Part shown: positions 22,001 to 28,474 of the stretch, piece after piece
Layout: every line of letters begins with the position of its first letter
Position numbering within the stretch: position 1 is the stretch's first letter
Source: an uncultured Bacteroidota bacterium
GTDB taxonomy: Bacteria > Bacteroidota > Bacteroidia > B-17B0 > Aurantibacillaceae
Length of the DNA: 64,000 nucleotides
Assembly: GCA_937873155.1 (NCBI GenBank)
Contig: CALMVZ010000003.1
Span: forward strand, 117,592 to 181,591
Reading direction: 5' to 3'
Made by a program: the position numbers and the translations under genes
The notes under the pieces: generated by a model
What the model was told of the DNA's origin: nothing
What the model saw: only the letters and a program-made list of their open reading frames with translations
The model's database searches: none

Positions 22001-23783
22001 AGTGAACAACCAATTACTGGCTATTAATGATGTTGCTGCTTATACTCCAAATTTTACTGACGATATAGACGACCAGACTCCTAATAATTATGCCTATAAC
22101 GATAATGGAGAACTGGAAGCTGACTTAAAAGAGGGTATTGGTTTTATTGAATATAATATTGGAGGAAAGATCAAACGGATCAAACGTCCTGCAAACTATT
22201 TTACACAGGATGGTTTTGGTAATTATTTTTACCCGAGTGATATGGAATACTTATATGATCCTTTAGGCAGACGTGTTGTGAAAATTGAAAAGCCATGGTT
22301 TGCACCAAATATACTTTTCCCTCAAGTAACGCAACTCACTAACCCGATCGAATGGAAATATACTATCTATTCTTATGATGGAGGAGGCGCGGTAACAGCA
22401 ATTTACAGATATGAAAAAAATTCAAGCAACGTAATGGAACTGAAAGTAACAGAGCGTTATGTTTATGGAGAAGACAGAGTGACTCAAAGTAATAAAGAAG
22501 CCCTTATGACTGCTGTACCAAGCGCAACGCATGCCGAACGTGAATTAGGTTTAAAAACATTCGAACTCTCTGCAACATCTGATAATATAAATACAACTGT
22601 TCTTGATTATCGCACCAGCGGATTTACATTTCTTAACAATGTGCTTTTCTATAAGCCGCAGGTAATGTCTGCTATAGATTATTTTGCACACGGGGCTCCA
22701 ATACCCGGGCGTAAATTTGTTGCTGAAACATATAGATACGGTAGAAACGGAGGTTCTGAAAAAGATGAAGAGATAATGAGACTCGATAATCTCTACACTA
22801 CATATTACCGTGAATTAGATACAAGGTCAGCTCGATGGTGGAGTCCGGATCCGGTTATGAATGCATCTGAAAGCCCTTATGTAGCTAATAATAATAACCC
22901 TATAAACATTGTCGATCCTTTAGGTGATTTTGGAAAAAATCCGTTATATAAGGAAGGGTTCAGTGAGGATCAAAAAATAAAACCGCTTTTCAGATTTAGA
23001 AAGGATGGCGAAGGTGGTTGGTCGGCCAGCTTTGGAATTGCAAAACAATTCGACTGGTTTACACCTTCTCTCAATCTTACATTGCGCAAATATAAAGGAA
23101 CGCTGGGTTCGAGCGGCGCTACCGATACAAGATATGATTTCGTGATCACACCGGCGGTTGCATTTGGTTTAGGCCAGGGAGCAGCAACAGAGCAAAATTT
23201 GTTTAATTCATATAGTTTGTTCGCAGTGGATAATAATTATGGTTATTCAGTAGTACATGGTGTAAATTTTGTGATTGGTAAGGATCGAACTCAGGTAGTT
23301 GGTGCGTATATGTTACGTTTACATCAGTTAAATGCAGTAATGTACAATGATTCTAAAATATTCTTGCTTGGGCTTGCCGATGACGACCGTTGGTGGACGG
23401 GAGGAGGAAGACTGGAATGGAATTTTAAAGGTGGCAGGAAAGATGAATGGGGAACAGTTGCTGTTGGAACCGAAGTATTTACAGCTGAAAGAAAATTAAA
23501 AGATGCTACTAAAAAGAAAGAATCAGAAAGATATTATACAACACCAGGCCCGGGAGGATACCCAGTGTACGATCAGTCACCAACTGACATAGCGTTTAAT
23601 AACGGACTGACTTTCTTAAGTATTTCCGGAAAGAAAAAGAAATATAGTGCTTATGGAAGCAGTGGAGATATTAAAGCAATGTGGTTTCAGAATTGGATCC
23701 ATAAACAATGGTTTAGTTATGACATTCCGATTTTTAAGTCAACAGCTCCTTTCAAGTTTGTGAAAGTAACATACGGTAAATAG
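16065..23783 (+). CDS. A6: giant RHS/YD-repeat polymorphic toxin with a bacterial toxin 23-like tip
   Basis: 2572 aa with signal peptide MKNILYLFIFFSLSCFA. An FN3-like domain lies near residues 205-290. The YD/RHS part follows (PRYDYEGRLALDII, HVTYLDNHGRVIA), then Cys-rich segments (CKKCINPCEDC near 605; many Cys between about 700 and 1440). The main YD repeats run from about 1480 (LYFYDQAGNLVKT, YWYDNKGRIV, KYDLLGRI). The RHS-associated core ends with RELDTRSARWWSPDP and NNPINIVDPLGD (about 2250-2288), but the usual NHLGN core motif is degenerate. The 284-residue tip contains DDDRWWTGG and QNWIHK near the end, which fits the beta-rich 'polymorphic toxin type 23' domain common in this phylum. 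No immunity-like gene follows. It is the last gene of operon A and paralogous to B6. Confidence 0.8.
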   Translation: MKNILYLFIFFSLSCFAAKEEITSSFQSGPPNPNTPFVIGNQVVVEDNWNSFMTMFPLTYVNTFKIKDNKAIVRLRYDDSKKFDPNYSWTLTVSYHTEFTDILGNITTTPPGAYTLAINYLKHSSPTNYTDIALNTHANANSYKVRVIIDNISFITSTSLNLNTIPVAFEDVYLDVTESTERYYVIGSTPPLVTTQIVFSTFPSTGDSDVRLPLAWTYAQGAESYDLEWLYIDVGDNHFSPLSGYNFDFRNATRVNTLNNHYEIPLAYSAGIILYRVRAIGYDLVSGNLIRQEGSWSFYSSGIGNTASIPISADKRFDYAGLDPDKNWVYKSFFSEEAKRKESIVYSDGAFKERQVTAYSPQADNVVISEPRYDYEGRLALDIIPTPTASSGMKYYSFNPNYDPLNFDQNINLNNPDPFPSATNGAGFFYSANNTGAPGMYDDYIPAALDFPFTRTRYKSDGSNRIKSQTHYGVDHKSGSGHEVQYVYAQPTNERELDRLFGNEVGFHNNYFKTGKIDENGQSHVTYLDNHGRVIATCLAGDAPTNLLDIDNKPPVFPIKVDILANGANNTLANSNTQLVSSQLLAVLATTTYHFDYNLDPSTFCKKCINPCEDCVYDIFIQITDEYGNVVSSTNFSNFVSTPAPVASPNPISFVAVNQGNVSFDVTLLPGTYAVDKILSVNNALAAASQYTTNQLLNPTCIDYPLILPESCNDNCHSACEERYTRFNFASSIPYYVDDNEVPISVAQATILIQNCEAQCENPQLSQNQDYCTLQLLALKKDMSPGGQYFSNTMDKYINTTNGVIQDPAYPVHEFDWLLTNLASQSTNIFAQLSIIAGVTISSWQDVKNNWQEDFLNVLIKFHPEYCAYTYFCEGKILCQAAGNQKPDTIKVYESNSFDFNLSFTNQADAILHGYFNTINYPVNTAHSPGDFTSGNMTYNPYSASTNVSDKDPFVKVGCDVDLENCSISPELYMKEYLTKYLHIGGGNYFSIWYVLDDPDNIHLIPIAGLGTPPQATIDFFVALHGDGTTANPGLFASMSKWEFFRSAYLFYKQLFIYRHYTAWGRCPLPSIHNPLFPAPTSVSITHDQPTIHFPSNSIFDQIIQSSAPNGICTVISGSQSLVNNLTTFVDNSVDNVCATNCAEAANDWMAQLSSCGLTSTQEADIRFYLIEVCKKECNSTNVFGTSGCDINVNVNCQAVLGPGSVPFYNFTDVINYFTSSSCNVNIVYPANFATSCPCANLTNFISDNNLTTSNPAAIAAALNSTFFNVNYTATDVTNWLTICSQLNATINDLTTANYPSSFFCTVNVPTYDEINCSCTKINDFINQIGYNAFVPADVPFIVAAINNYFGLTGAQQIDASQLNNIISNCNTGNIPNYTFFQSNNIPPILLCPIPNGTTEEDLIAAQELADCQNQNLMAATSIAVQDLNNLLAIEELVFENEYTLKCLMNAKGTQTPNVPGLETFTETYNLNEYMYTLYFYDQAGNLVKTIPPEGVELITLDADFQAVVDYRNGVTTTPFYPAHRMVSRYSYDSYENKLDGETPDAGTMKYWYDNKGRIVLSQSPTQALTTPPSYSQTKYDLLGRIFSTRQIFNPALALTYDDATDPFDLLTWLNSVNDENQIVKIYYDEVGLTLSPNPFGVAGQKNLRNRISHVTYQENNSPMHSTTQYDYGIHYSYDIHGVPNVISHENAYVDGSNNLLFAADRFHTTENEYDLISGNILRSSYEKGKIDALYHSYTYDANNRLAAVYSSYDDMIWENDAKYFYYSHGPLARKELGDKHIQGCDYAYTINGWLKAMNSSILNVGKDIGKDGTIAPTINTHFANDAFGFANGYFKNDYSSKQPSVLLAANHFEANPFSTTNDYGNFIYDTGSNPRDYGLYNGSMAYGAQNSQITGGTEMGVYGRVYLYDQSYRLKFHETFRDALVGVNNFWSPGTLNNQTREEFIYDYNGNIDNVFRDVLGTPMDFLKYDYLFAGGFKVNNQLLAINDVAAYTPNFTDDIDDQTPNNYAYNDNGELEADLKEGIGFIEYNIGGKIKRIKRPANYFTQDGFGNYFYPSDMEYLYDPLGRRVVKIEKPWFAPNILFPQVTQLTNPIEWKYTIYSYDGGGAVTAIYRYEKNSSNVMELKVTERYVYGEDRVTQSNKEALMTAVPSATHAERELGLKTFELSATSDNINTTVLDYRTSGFTFLNNVLFYKPQVMSAIDYFAHGAPIPGRKFVAETYRYGRNGGSEKDEEIMRLDNLYTTYYRELDTRSARWWSPDPVMNASESPYVANNNNPINIVDPLGDFGKNPLYKEGFSEDQKIKPLFRFRKDGEGGWSASFGIAKQFDWFTPSLNLTLRKYKGTLGSSGATDTRYDFVITPAVAFGLGQGAATEQNLFNSYSLFAVDNNYGYSVVHGVNFVIGKDRTQVVGAYMLRLHQLNAVMYNDSKIFLLGLADDDRWWTGGGRLEWNFKGGRKDEWGTVAVGTEVFTAERKLKDATKKKESERYYTTPGPGGYPVYDQSPTDIAFNNGLTFLSISGKKKKYSAYGSSGDIKAMWFQNWIHKQWFSYDIPIFKSTAPFKFVKVTYGK

Positions 23784-23823
23784 TGATATATTATTTAGGT
23801 GTGAGTTTATAAGGATAGGAATA

Positions 23824-23856
23824 CTGCAGCAGTCAAAATTATTTTGACTGCTGCAG
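23824..23856. terminator. Bidirectional hairpin between convergent genes
   Basis: A 16-bp perfect inverted repeat, CTGCAGCAGTCAAAAT (23824-23839), and its complement (23841-23856) with a single central base. Effectively this is a GC-rich CTGCAGCAGTC stem over an A/T-rich tip. It sits between the convergent ends of A6 and the luxR-like gene and overlaps the last codons of the latter. There is no long T-run on either side, so termination is likely but not certain. Confidence 0.5.
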
Positions 23857-24066
23857 GTCTATAATATTATATTTAACAGCGTACAAAACCAACCCTGCAG
23901 TATTCTTCGAGTTTGTTTTTTTTAATAAAACTTCCCTGTGATTGTCAACTGTTCTTGCACTTAATCCAAGCGAATCCGCTATTTCTTTATTTGTGTATTG
24001 CGCACAGATCAGTTTTAAGATTTCTGTCTGGCGGGGTTTTAATTGTTTTGCCTTTTCTAGTAGCAT
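23839..24066 (-). CDS. Stand-alone LuxR/GerE-type HTH transcription regulator
   Basis: 75-aa protein that is essentially one LuxR-family DNA-binding domain: LKPRQTEILKLICAQYTNKEIADSLGLSARTVDNHREVLLKKT carries the conserved E (helix 1), the TNKEIA turn and the SARTVDNHR recognition helix. No receiver or ligand domain is attached, as in GerE of Bacillus. The ATG at 24066 is preceded by a long AT-rich gap that holds two inverted-repeat sites (24207-24245). The gene is divergent from the secretion genes and convergent with operon A. Inference: it binds the TAGGT-N6-ACCTA sites found before operon A, the secretion block and operon B, and may autoregulate. The domain call is secure; the targets are hypothesis. 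Confidence 0.85.
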   Translation of the reverse strand: MLLEKAKQLKPRQTEILKLICAQYTNKEIADSLGLSARTVDNHREVLLKKTNSKNTAGLVLYAVKYNIIDLQQSK

Positions 24067-24206
24067 AAAATGTTAATCTATAAACTATAAAAACAGAGGC
24101 CTTTGTCCTTTCAATATAACTTATTTTATATTACATTATTATTAAGAAATACAGAAAATTTATAAATGTTTAATTGGCTATAAGTCAAATAGTTAAATAT
24201 GACGAA

Positions 24207-24245
24207 CTAGGTATTTATACTTAGTTACTAGGTATAAATACTCAG
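24207..24245. promoter_or_regulatory. Tandem pair of inverted-repeat operators before the secretion block
   Basis: Two sites: CTAGGT-ATTTAT-ACTTAG (24207-24224, one mismatch from a perfect palindrome) and CTAGGT-ATAAAT-ACTCAG (24228-24245, right arm weaker). The left arms are identical and the sites repeat at exactly 21 bp, two helical turns, so two dimers would lie on the same DNA face. They are 107 bp upstream of the MORN gene and about 140 bp upstream of the divergent luxR-like gene. The rest of the 24067-24351 gap shows no gene. Confidence 0.6.
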
Positions 24246-24351
24246 TTTCACTTTTAGCCTATTTCTTCCGGAAATACGGTTTAATCAGAACAAATACTTA
24301 CATTTTTCCAATCTCAATAAATGTTCTTTTTTGCATATATTTACTACCCCA

Positions 24352-25110
24352 ATGCGGTTTTTACTCCTGTTCATACTAAGTGCTTTTATTGCTTCAGCTC
24401 AAAAATATACCGAGCCTGATGAAATGAAAACTTTTAACATTACGGTTAACTACGATGACTATACAGTTAAAACCCAAATGCTCCGTGATGGTGAAAAAGT
24501 AAAAACGGATAATGAACTTGCATACCTCTGGTATAAATCCAATAAGATCATCGAGACAAAAGGCGGTTATGACGGAAGACTATTGCACGGTTATTACAAA
24601 ACCTTCTATTTAAATAACCAGTTAAAAGAACAGGGCGAAATAAAGTATGGATTAAAAAATAAAGAATGGAAGTACTGGTATAGTAATGGAATGCTTAAGG
24701 AAGTTATCAATTGGAAGAACGGCCGGAAGAATGGAACATATATCCTGTATAATGAATTTGGTAAAATGATGGCCAAAGGAAATTTTAAGAACGACCTGTT
24801 GAATGGCGAATTCTCCACCTACGATCCATTAGGGAATATTTCAGATAAGAAAAAATACAGGAACGGAACAGAAGTGCCACCCAAAATAAAGAAACAAAGA
24901 AAAAAGAGATCGAAAAAGAATAAAGAAACTAAACCTGAAAAAGAATCAAAAAAGAAAAAGGATGAGACTAATACTCAGCCAAAAGATGAATCTCAAAAAA
25001 GTACAGGTGAGAAAAAAAAAATCGGACAAAAAATAAAAGGCTGGTTCAAAAAGAAGGAAAAAAAAGATAAACCTAAAGAGGAACCACAACCGAAGACCAC
25101 TACTTCCTGA
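24352..25110 (+). CDS. Secreted MORN-repeat protein with a very basic tail, first gene of the secretion block
   Basis: I start at ATG 24352, which gives a clean signal peptide (MRFLLLFILSAFIASAQ); an upstream TTG at 24331 is in frame but would disrupt it. Residues about 60-160 hold several MORN/YwqK-type repeats (LHGYYKTFYLNNQL, KNKEWKYWYSNGML, KNGTYILYNEFGKM, LNGEFSTYDPLGN). The last 80 residues are almost all Lys, Glu, Ser and Thr, with KKQRKKRSKKNK and similar runs. The stop overlaps the next ATG (TGATG at 25108-25112), so it belongs to the K-I-J-F operon. The MORN motif is clear. The role is unknown; surface or envelope attachment is possible. Confidence 0.7.
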   Translation: MRFLLLFILSAFIASAQKYTEPDEMKTFNITVNYDDYTVKTQMLRDGEKVKTDNELAYLWYKSNKIIETKGGYDGRLLHGYYKTFYLNNQLKEQGEIKYGLKNKEWKYWYSNGMLKEVINWKNGRKNGTYILYNEFGKMMAKGNFKNDLLNGEFSTYDPLGNISDKKKYRNGTEVPPKIKKQRKKRSKKNKETKPEKESKKKKDETNTQPKDESQKSTGEKKKIGQKIKGWFKKKEKKDKPKEEPQPKTTTS

Positions 25111-26363
25111 TGCTAAAGCTTAAATTAAAAGGCGGAGCTTTATATATTGCGCTAATCATCAGCATCGTTATCGGAGTCATTCTTAGCGTATTTATTTTAA
25201 TTGCCTATTTCAATCAGAAACAGGTGATCAGTCATGTTTCATATAGCCAGTTGATCTGGAATGTTGAAAGCGCATTTAATATTGCTTCATCGTCAGGTTT
25301 TACAACGGAACAAAACAACAAATGGATAAAAAATAATTTTAACGATGACTCTGTAAAAATTAAAAAATTGCAATGGGGAGCTTATAATTTAATTGTTGCA
25401 GAAAGCAAGAACAGGCATCAGTCCTTCGAGCGGTCCGGACTTTTTGGAGTATCATCATTTAAAGACACTGCGTTGATGATAGCAGAGGTAGGACGCCCAA
25501 TAAATCTAGCCGGAAAAATAAAATTTAATGGCTCCTGTTATCTCCCTAAAGCCGGGTATAAAACTACTTATATCGAAGGCGCAAGTTTTAATTCAGAAGG
25601 GAATTTAGCGGCATATATCAAACAAGCACCGCAATCAATACCGGAAATCAGATCACAATATGTAAAGGACCTTGAGAATTGTTTTGTTGAGTTGGATCCA
25701 AAAACAGATAGTATAGTTGGAAACATTGATAACATTAATAATTCATTTCATTCTAAAACCGCAGTGTTCCAGGCCGCACAAATAAATCTTCAAAGTAATA
25801 ATTTAAAAGGGAATGTGAAGCTGATCGTGAATGATAAGGTTACAATTGATAAGTCAGCGAACCTTGACGGGATCTTAATTGTAGCAAAAAAAGTGTTTAT
25901 AAAAAAAGATTTTACAGGTTCAGTACATATCATTGCAAGTGATAGTATAGTTCTGGAAGAAAATTGCATTTTAAAATACCCATCGTCTCTGATCGTCGTT
26001 AACGGAAATAAAAACCCGGATCAAACCAAAAACAACATAAAAGGTGTGTTCATGAAAGAAAAGTGTAAGGTAGAGGGAGCGGTGATGGCGGTGAATAAAG
26101 AACAGGCCGGATCAAAGGTCATGGTAAGTTTAAACAGGGAATGTGAGTTGTATGGGTTACTGTTTTCATCAGATTATGCAGGTGTCCGGGGAAAAGTATT
26201 CGGGAACGTGTTTTGTGAAAGGTTATTATTGAAAACGCCATCTGCAGTTTACGAAAATCATTTATTAAATGCTGAACTGGATTCTAAAAAACATTGCAAC
26301 AGTTTGGTCGTACCGGCTGTTTTTGAAAAGAACAGATCCGATAAACCTTGTAAATGGCTTTGA
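25110..26363 (+). CDS. GspK/PilX-like minor pseudopilin with a beta-helical C-terminal domain
   Basis: 417 aa. The N-terminus LKGGALYIALIISIVIGVILSVFILIAYF resembles GspK/PilX proteins: Gly-Gly before a hydrophobic helix that lacks Glu at position 5, as GspK does. After about 130 residues the chain becomes a series of short strand repeats (INLAGKIKFNGSC, INLQSNNLKGNVKLIVNDKV, IDKSANLDGILIVAKKVF), similar to polymer-forming or bactofilin-like beta helices. It is immediately followed, with 10-bp overlaps, by two further pseudopilins, giving the K-I-J trio that caps type II pseudopili. The K assignment rests on the N-terminus and context; the C-terminus is unlike standard GspK. Confidence 0.55.
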   Translation: MLKLKLKGGALYIALIISIVIGVILSVFILIAYFNQKQVISHVSYSQLIWNVESAFNIASSSGFTTEQNNKWIKNNFNDDSVKIKKLQWGAYNLIVAESKNRHQSFERSGLFGVSSFKDTALMIAEVGRPINLAGKIKFNGSCYLPKAGYKTTYIEGASFNSEGNLAAYIKQAPQSIPEIRSQYVKDLENCFVELDPKTDSIVGNIDNINNSFHSKTAVFQAAQINLQSNNLKGNVKLIVNDKVTIDKSANLDGILIVAKKVFIKKDFTGSVHIIASDSIVLEENCILKYPSSLIVVNGNKNPDQTKNNIKGVFMKEKCKVEGAVMAVNKEQAGSKVMVSLNRECELYGLLFSSDYAGVRGKVFGNVFCERLLLKTPSAVYENHLLNAELDSKKHCNSLVVPAVFEKNRSDKPCKWL

Positions 26364-26701
26364 ACAGAAAATATAAAGGAAGCACTTTAGTTGAAGTATT
26401 GGTTGCTTTGGCCATTACAAGTTTTTGCGCCACATTAGCTGTAATTATTTATTTAAATATTCAGCAGAGTACGCTGCCGTTCATAAGAATTAAAGCATCG
26501 GAATTAGCTGATAAATATTTGAATGAAGCCATCACTAACAGGGATTATTTTGATAACCAATATACCGAAGAAGAATACCTGATTAAAAAAGTGATCACAA
26601 GGAATACAACTTACAGCGATTGCAGGGATATTACCGTCTCCGTTTTCGATATCAACAAAAAGAAACTGGTGCAATTGCAAACAACGATAAATGCTGAATA
26701 A
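26354..26701 (+). CDS. Type II/IV pseudopilin, GspI/PilV-like
   Basis: 115 aa with a class III prepilin leader. MALNRKYKG is cleaved after Gly, leaving STLVEVLVALAITSFCATLAVIIYL with Glu at +5 and a hydrophobic N-terminal helix. The VEVLVALAI pattern is typical of GspI/PilV. The short C-terminal domain ends in strands. It overlaps the K-like gene by 10 bp and the next pseudopilin by 11 bp, so the three are translationally coupled. Predicted to be processed by the prepilin peptidase at 31277-31762 and to sit at the tip of the pseudopilus. Confidence 0.75.
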   Translation: MALNRKYKGSTLVEVLVALAITSFCATLAVIIYLNIQQSTLPFIRIKASELADKYLNEAITNRDYFDNQYTEEEYLIKKVITRNTTYSDCRDITVSVFDINKKKLVQLQTTINAE

Positions 26702-27191
26702 GAAAATAAAAGCATTCACACTGGCAGAAATGCTGGTCGCCCTGGCTTTAACAAGTATCATGGTGGTCTTTTCTTATATGGGATTATCCCAACTTAATAA
26801 ACTATTGGTGCAGTACCGCGACCAAAACATTTTTATCACAGAGTTAAATGAACTTAACAAAAGAACTTCTTTTTTGTTTAACGAAGCGAACAGCATACAA
26901 AAAATATCAGAAACAGAATTGATCTTTACAACAGATTCTGCTGAAAGTAAGCTGGTAGTTGATCCTTCCTTTATCTTGACTGTTAAAAATAACAAGACCG
27001 ATACTTTTAAATTGGAGAACAAAGGGTTGAAAATTGTAAATGAAGAAATAGCGTCAGAGGCCTCAATTTCACTTATTAAAAAGCTGGAAGTTGATATTTA
27101 TTTCGGAAAACAAAAATTTCACCTTATTTTCATTAAAAATTACGATGCATTCAGTAAACTAAAGATAGAAACAGCAAATGTCAGCAATTGA
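26691..27191 (+). CDS. Type II/IV pseudopilin, GspJ/PilW-like
   Basis: 166 aa. The leader MLNKKIKA is cleaved before FTLAEMLVALALTSIMVVFSYMGL (Glu at +5). The -1 residue is Ala, which some prepilin peptidases accept; GspG here also has Ala at -1. Size and position after the I-like gene suggest the J subunit. The globular part has an alternating strand/helix pattern (SKLVVDPSFILTVKNN, KKLEVDIYFGKQKFHLIFI). It overlaps the gspF gene by 14 bp. Confidence 0.75.
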   Translation: MLNKKIKAFTLAEMLVALALTSIMVVFSYMGLSQLNKLLVQYRDQNIFITELNELNKRTSFLFNEANSIQKISETELIFTTDSAESKLVVDPSFILTVKNNKTDTFKLENKGLKIVNEEIASEASISLIKKLEVDIYFGKQKFHLIFIKNYDAFSKLKIETANVSN

Positions 27192-28338
27192 TCTGTCCAA
27201 ATATTCTGATTCAAAAAAGGCCAATGATAAAAGGTCCGGGGATTCCGCGTCTGCTGAAAGTGGTCTCACCAAATTATTGAACACTGAAATTAAGCTGTTC
27301 GAAAAGAAATTCGATGCCAAACAGAAAGAATGGTTCTATGCAGAATTAGGTGTACTGATCTCTGCGGGAGTTGATATAAAAACTTCTTTTGAAATTATCG
27401 AGCAGGAAACATCAAACAAAAAGCATAAAGAACTTATTACTACAATAAAAAATGATATTATAAAAGGCGAAGGTGTTACCGGTGCATTTGCAAAGCACCC
27501 GAAGATCTTTACAAATTACGAATGCCAAAGTATTAAAATAGGGGAGGAGACAGGAAAACTTTCTGAAGTACTGATCGAATTAGGAAAATTTTATACGAGT
27601 TCAATAAAATTGCGCCGACAAATAATCGGAACTTTAACTTATCCCGTTATAGTAATAACACTCGCCATTTTCATTGTGTACTTTATGTTATCATTTGTGG
27701 TACCAATGTTTGGCGACATCTTTAAACAAACAGGAGGACAATTACCTGAAACAACTAAATTCCTTATCAGGATCAGTGATAAATCATCTTTTATTTTTTA
27801 TACGCTTGTCTTAATAGTAGGTTCATTTGTTCTGTTGCACCGCACGCAGAGTAAAAAAGACTGGTACCGTAAATATACATCAGCTTTTTTTCTGAAGATC
27901 CCGTTGATAAATAATTTAATTAAAAAAATATACCTTGCCCGTTTTTGTCAATCCATGCGCTTATTGATCGGCGCAAAAGTATTATTTACCGAAGCGTTGA
28001 CATTGGTTGAGAACATGATCGGTTATTATCCGATCGAGCAGGCAATAAAGCAAGCACGTGAAGAAGTGATCGGTGGCTCTTCCTTGCATCAGAGTTTATC
28101 CAAGCATACTATATTCCCTCCGAAACTGATTGCTTTAATAAAAGTATCAGAGGAAGTTAACGCGCCGGAATTGATCTTCGAAAAACTGAGTCATCAATAC
28201 TCAGAAGAAATAGAGCACCAGCAGGCTGTTGTAGGTAAAGTGATAGAACCTTTCTTCATTATCGTACTCGGTTTAATAATTGGTTTTATTCTCGTGGCCA
28301 TGTACATGCCGTTGTTCCAGTTAAGTAACGGGTTTTAA
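27178..28338 (+). CDS. gspF: Inner-membrane platform protein GspF/PilC
   Basis: 386-aa T2SSF-family protein. Two homologous cytoplasmic helical domains are visible: one near residues 60-140 (YAELGVLISAGVDIKTSFEIIE, IKIGEETGKLSEVL) and one near 265-345 (CQSMRLLIGAKVLFTEAL, LIALIKVSEEVNAPELI). Each is followed by membrane helices at about 145-172, 203-220 and 355-382 (FFIIVLGLIIGFILVAMYMPLF), as in GspF and PilC. The protein couples the cytoplasmic ATPase to the pseudopilus. The N-terminal 45 residues are polar and specific to this protein. It is the last gene of the MORN-K-I-J-F operon. Confidence 0.9.
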   Translation: MSAIDLSKYSDSKKANDKRSGDSASAESGLTKLLNTEIKLFEKKFDAKQKEWFYAELGVLISAGVDIKTSFEIIEQETSNKKHKELITTIKNDIIKGEGVTGAFAKHPKIFTNYECQSIKIGEETGKLSEVLIELGKFYTSSIKLRRQIIGTLTYPVIVITLAIFIVYFMLSFVVPMFGDIFKQTGGQLPETTKFLIRISDKSSFIFYTLVLIVGSFVLLHRTQSKKDWYRKYTSAFFLKIPLINNLIKKIYLARFCQSMRLLIGAKVLFTEALTLVENMIGYYPIEQAIKQAREEVIGGSSLHQSLSKHTIFPPKLIALIKVSEEVNAPELIFEKLSHQYSEEIEHQQAVVGKVIEPFFIIVLGLIIGFILVAMYMPLFQLSNGF

Positions 28339-28374
28339 TGCTCATCTTAGCATTAATAAATTGTTTCCATAATA

Positions 28375-28412
28375 TTTTTTTGTTGAAAACATTGAGGTTT
28401 TCAACAAAAAAA
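28375..28412. terminator. Long perfect hairpin after gspF
   Basis: 16-bp inverted repeat: TTTTTTTGTTGAAAAC (28375-28390), loop of 6, then GTTTTCAACAAAAAAA (28397-28412). It lies 36 bp after the gspF stop, between convergent genes, so it probably ends transcription of the K-I-J-F operon. A weaker AATGCT/AGCATT stem lies at 28337-28354. Confidence 0.6.
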
Positions 28413-28451
28413 CCACCAACGGCCCCTGAACTTGTCGAAGGGCGCTGGTGG
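28413..28451 (-). terminator. Terminator for the minus-strand gene, built on a REP-like repeat
   Basis: On the minus strand, CCACCA (28451-28446) pairs with TGGTGG (28418-28413) and is followed directly by TTTTTTT, the form of an intrinsic terminator. Within the stem lies CCCCTGAACTTGTCGAAGGG (28423-28442, plus strand). I recognise its TTCGACAAGTTCAGGGG core as an intergenic repeat type scattered through Bacteroidota genomes. The dual identity is notable. Confidence 0.6.
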
Positions 28452-28474
28452 TTCATCTAAACACTTAAAACAAA

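Noticed and set aside
24321..24351. Earlier starts for the MORN gene (ATG 24321, TTG 24331)
   Set aside because: ATG 24321 is in another frame. TTG 24331 adds residues before a textbook signal peptide that begins at ATG 24352.
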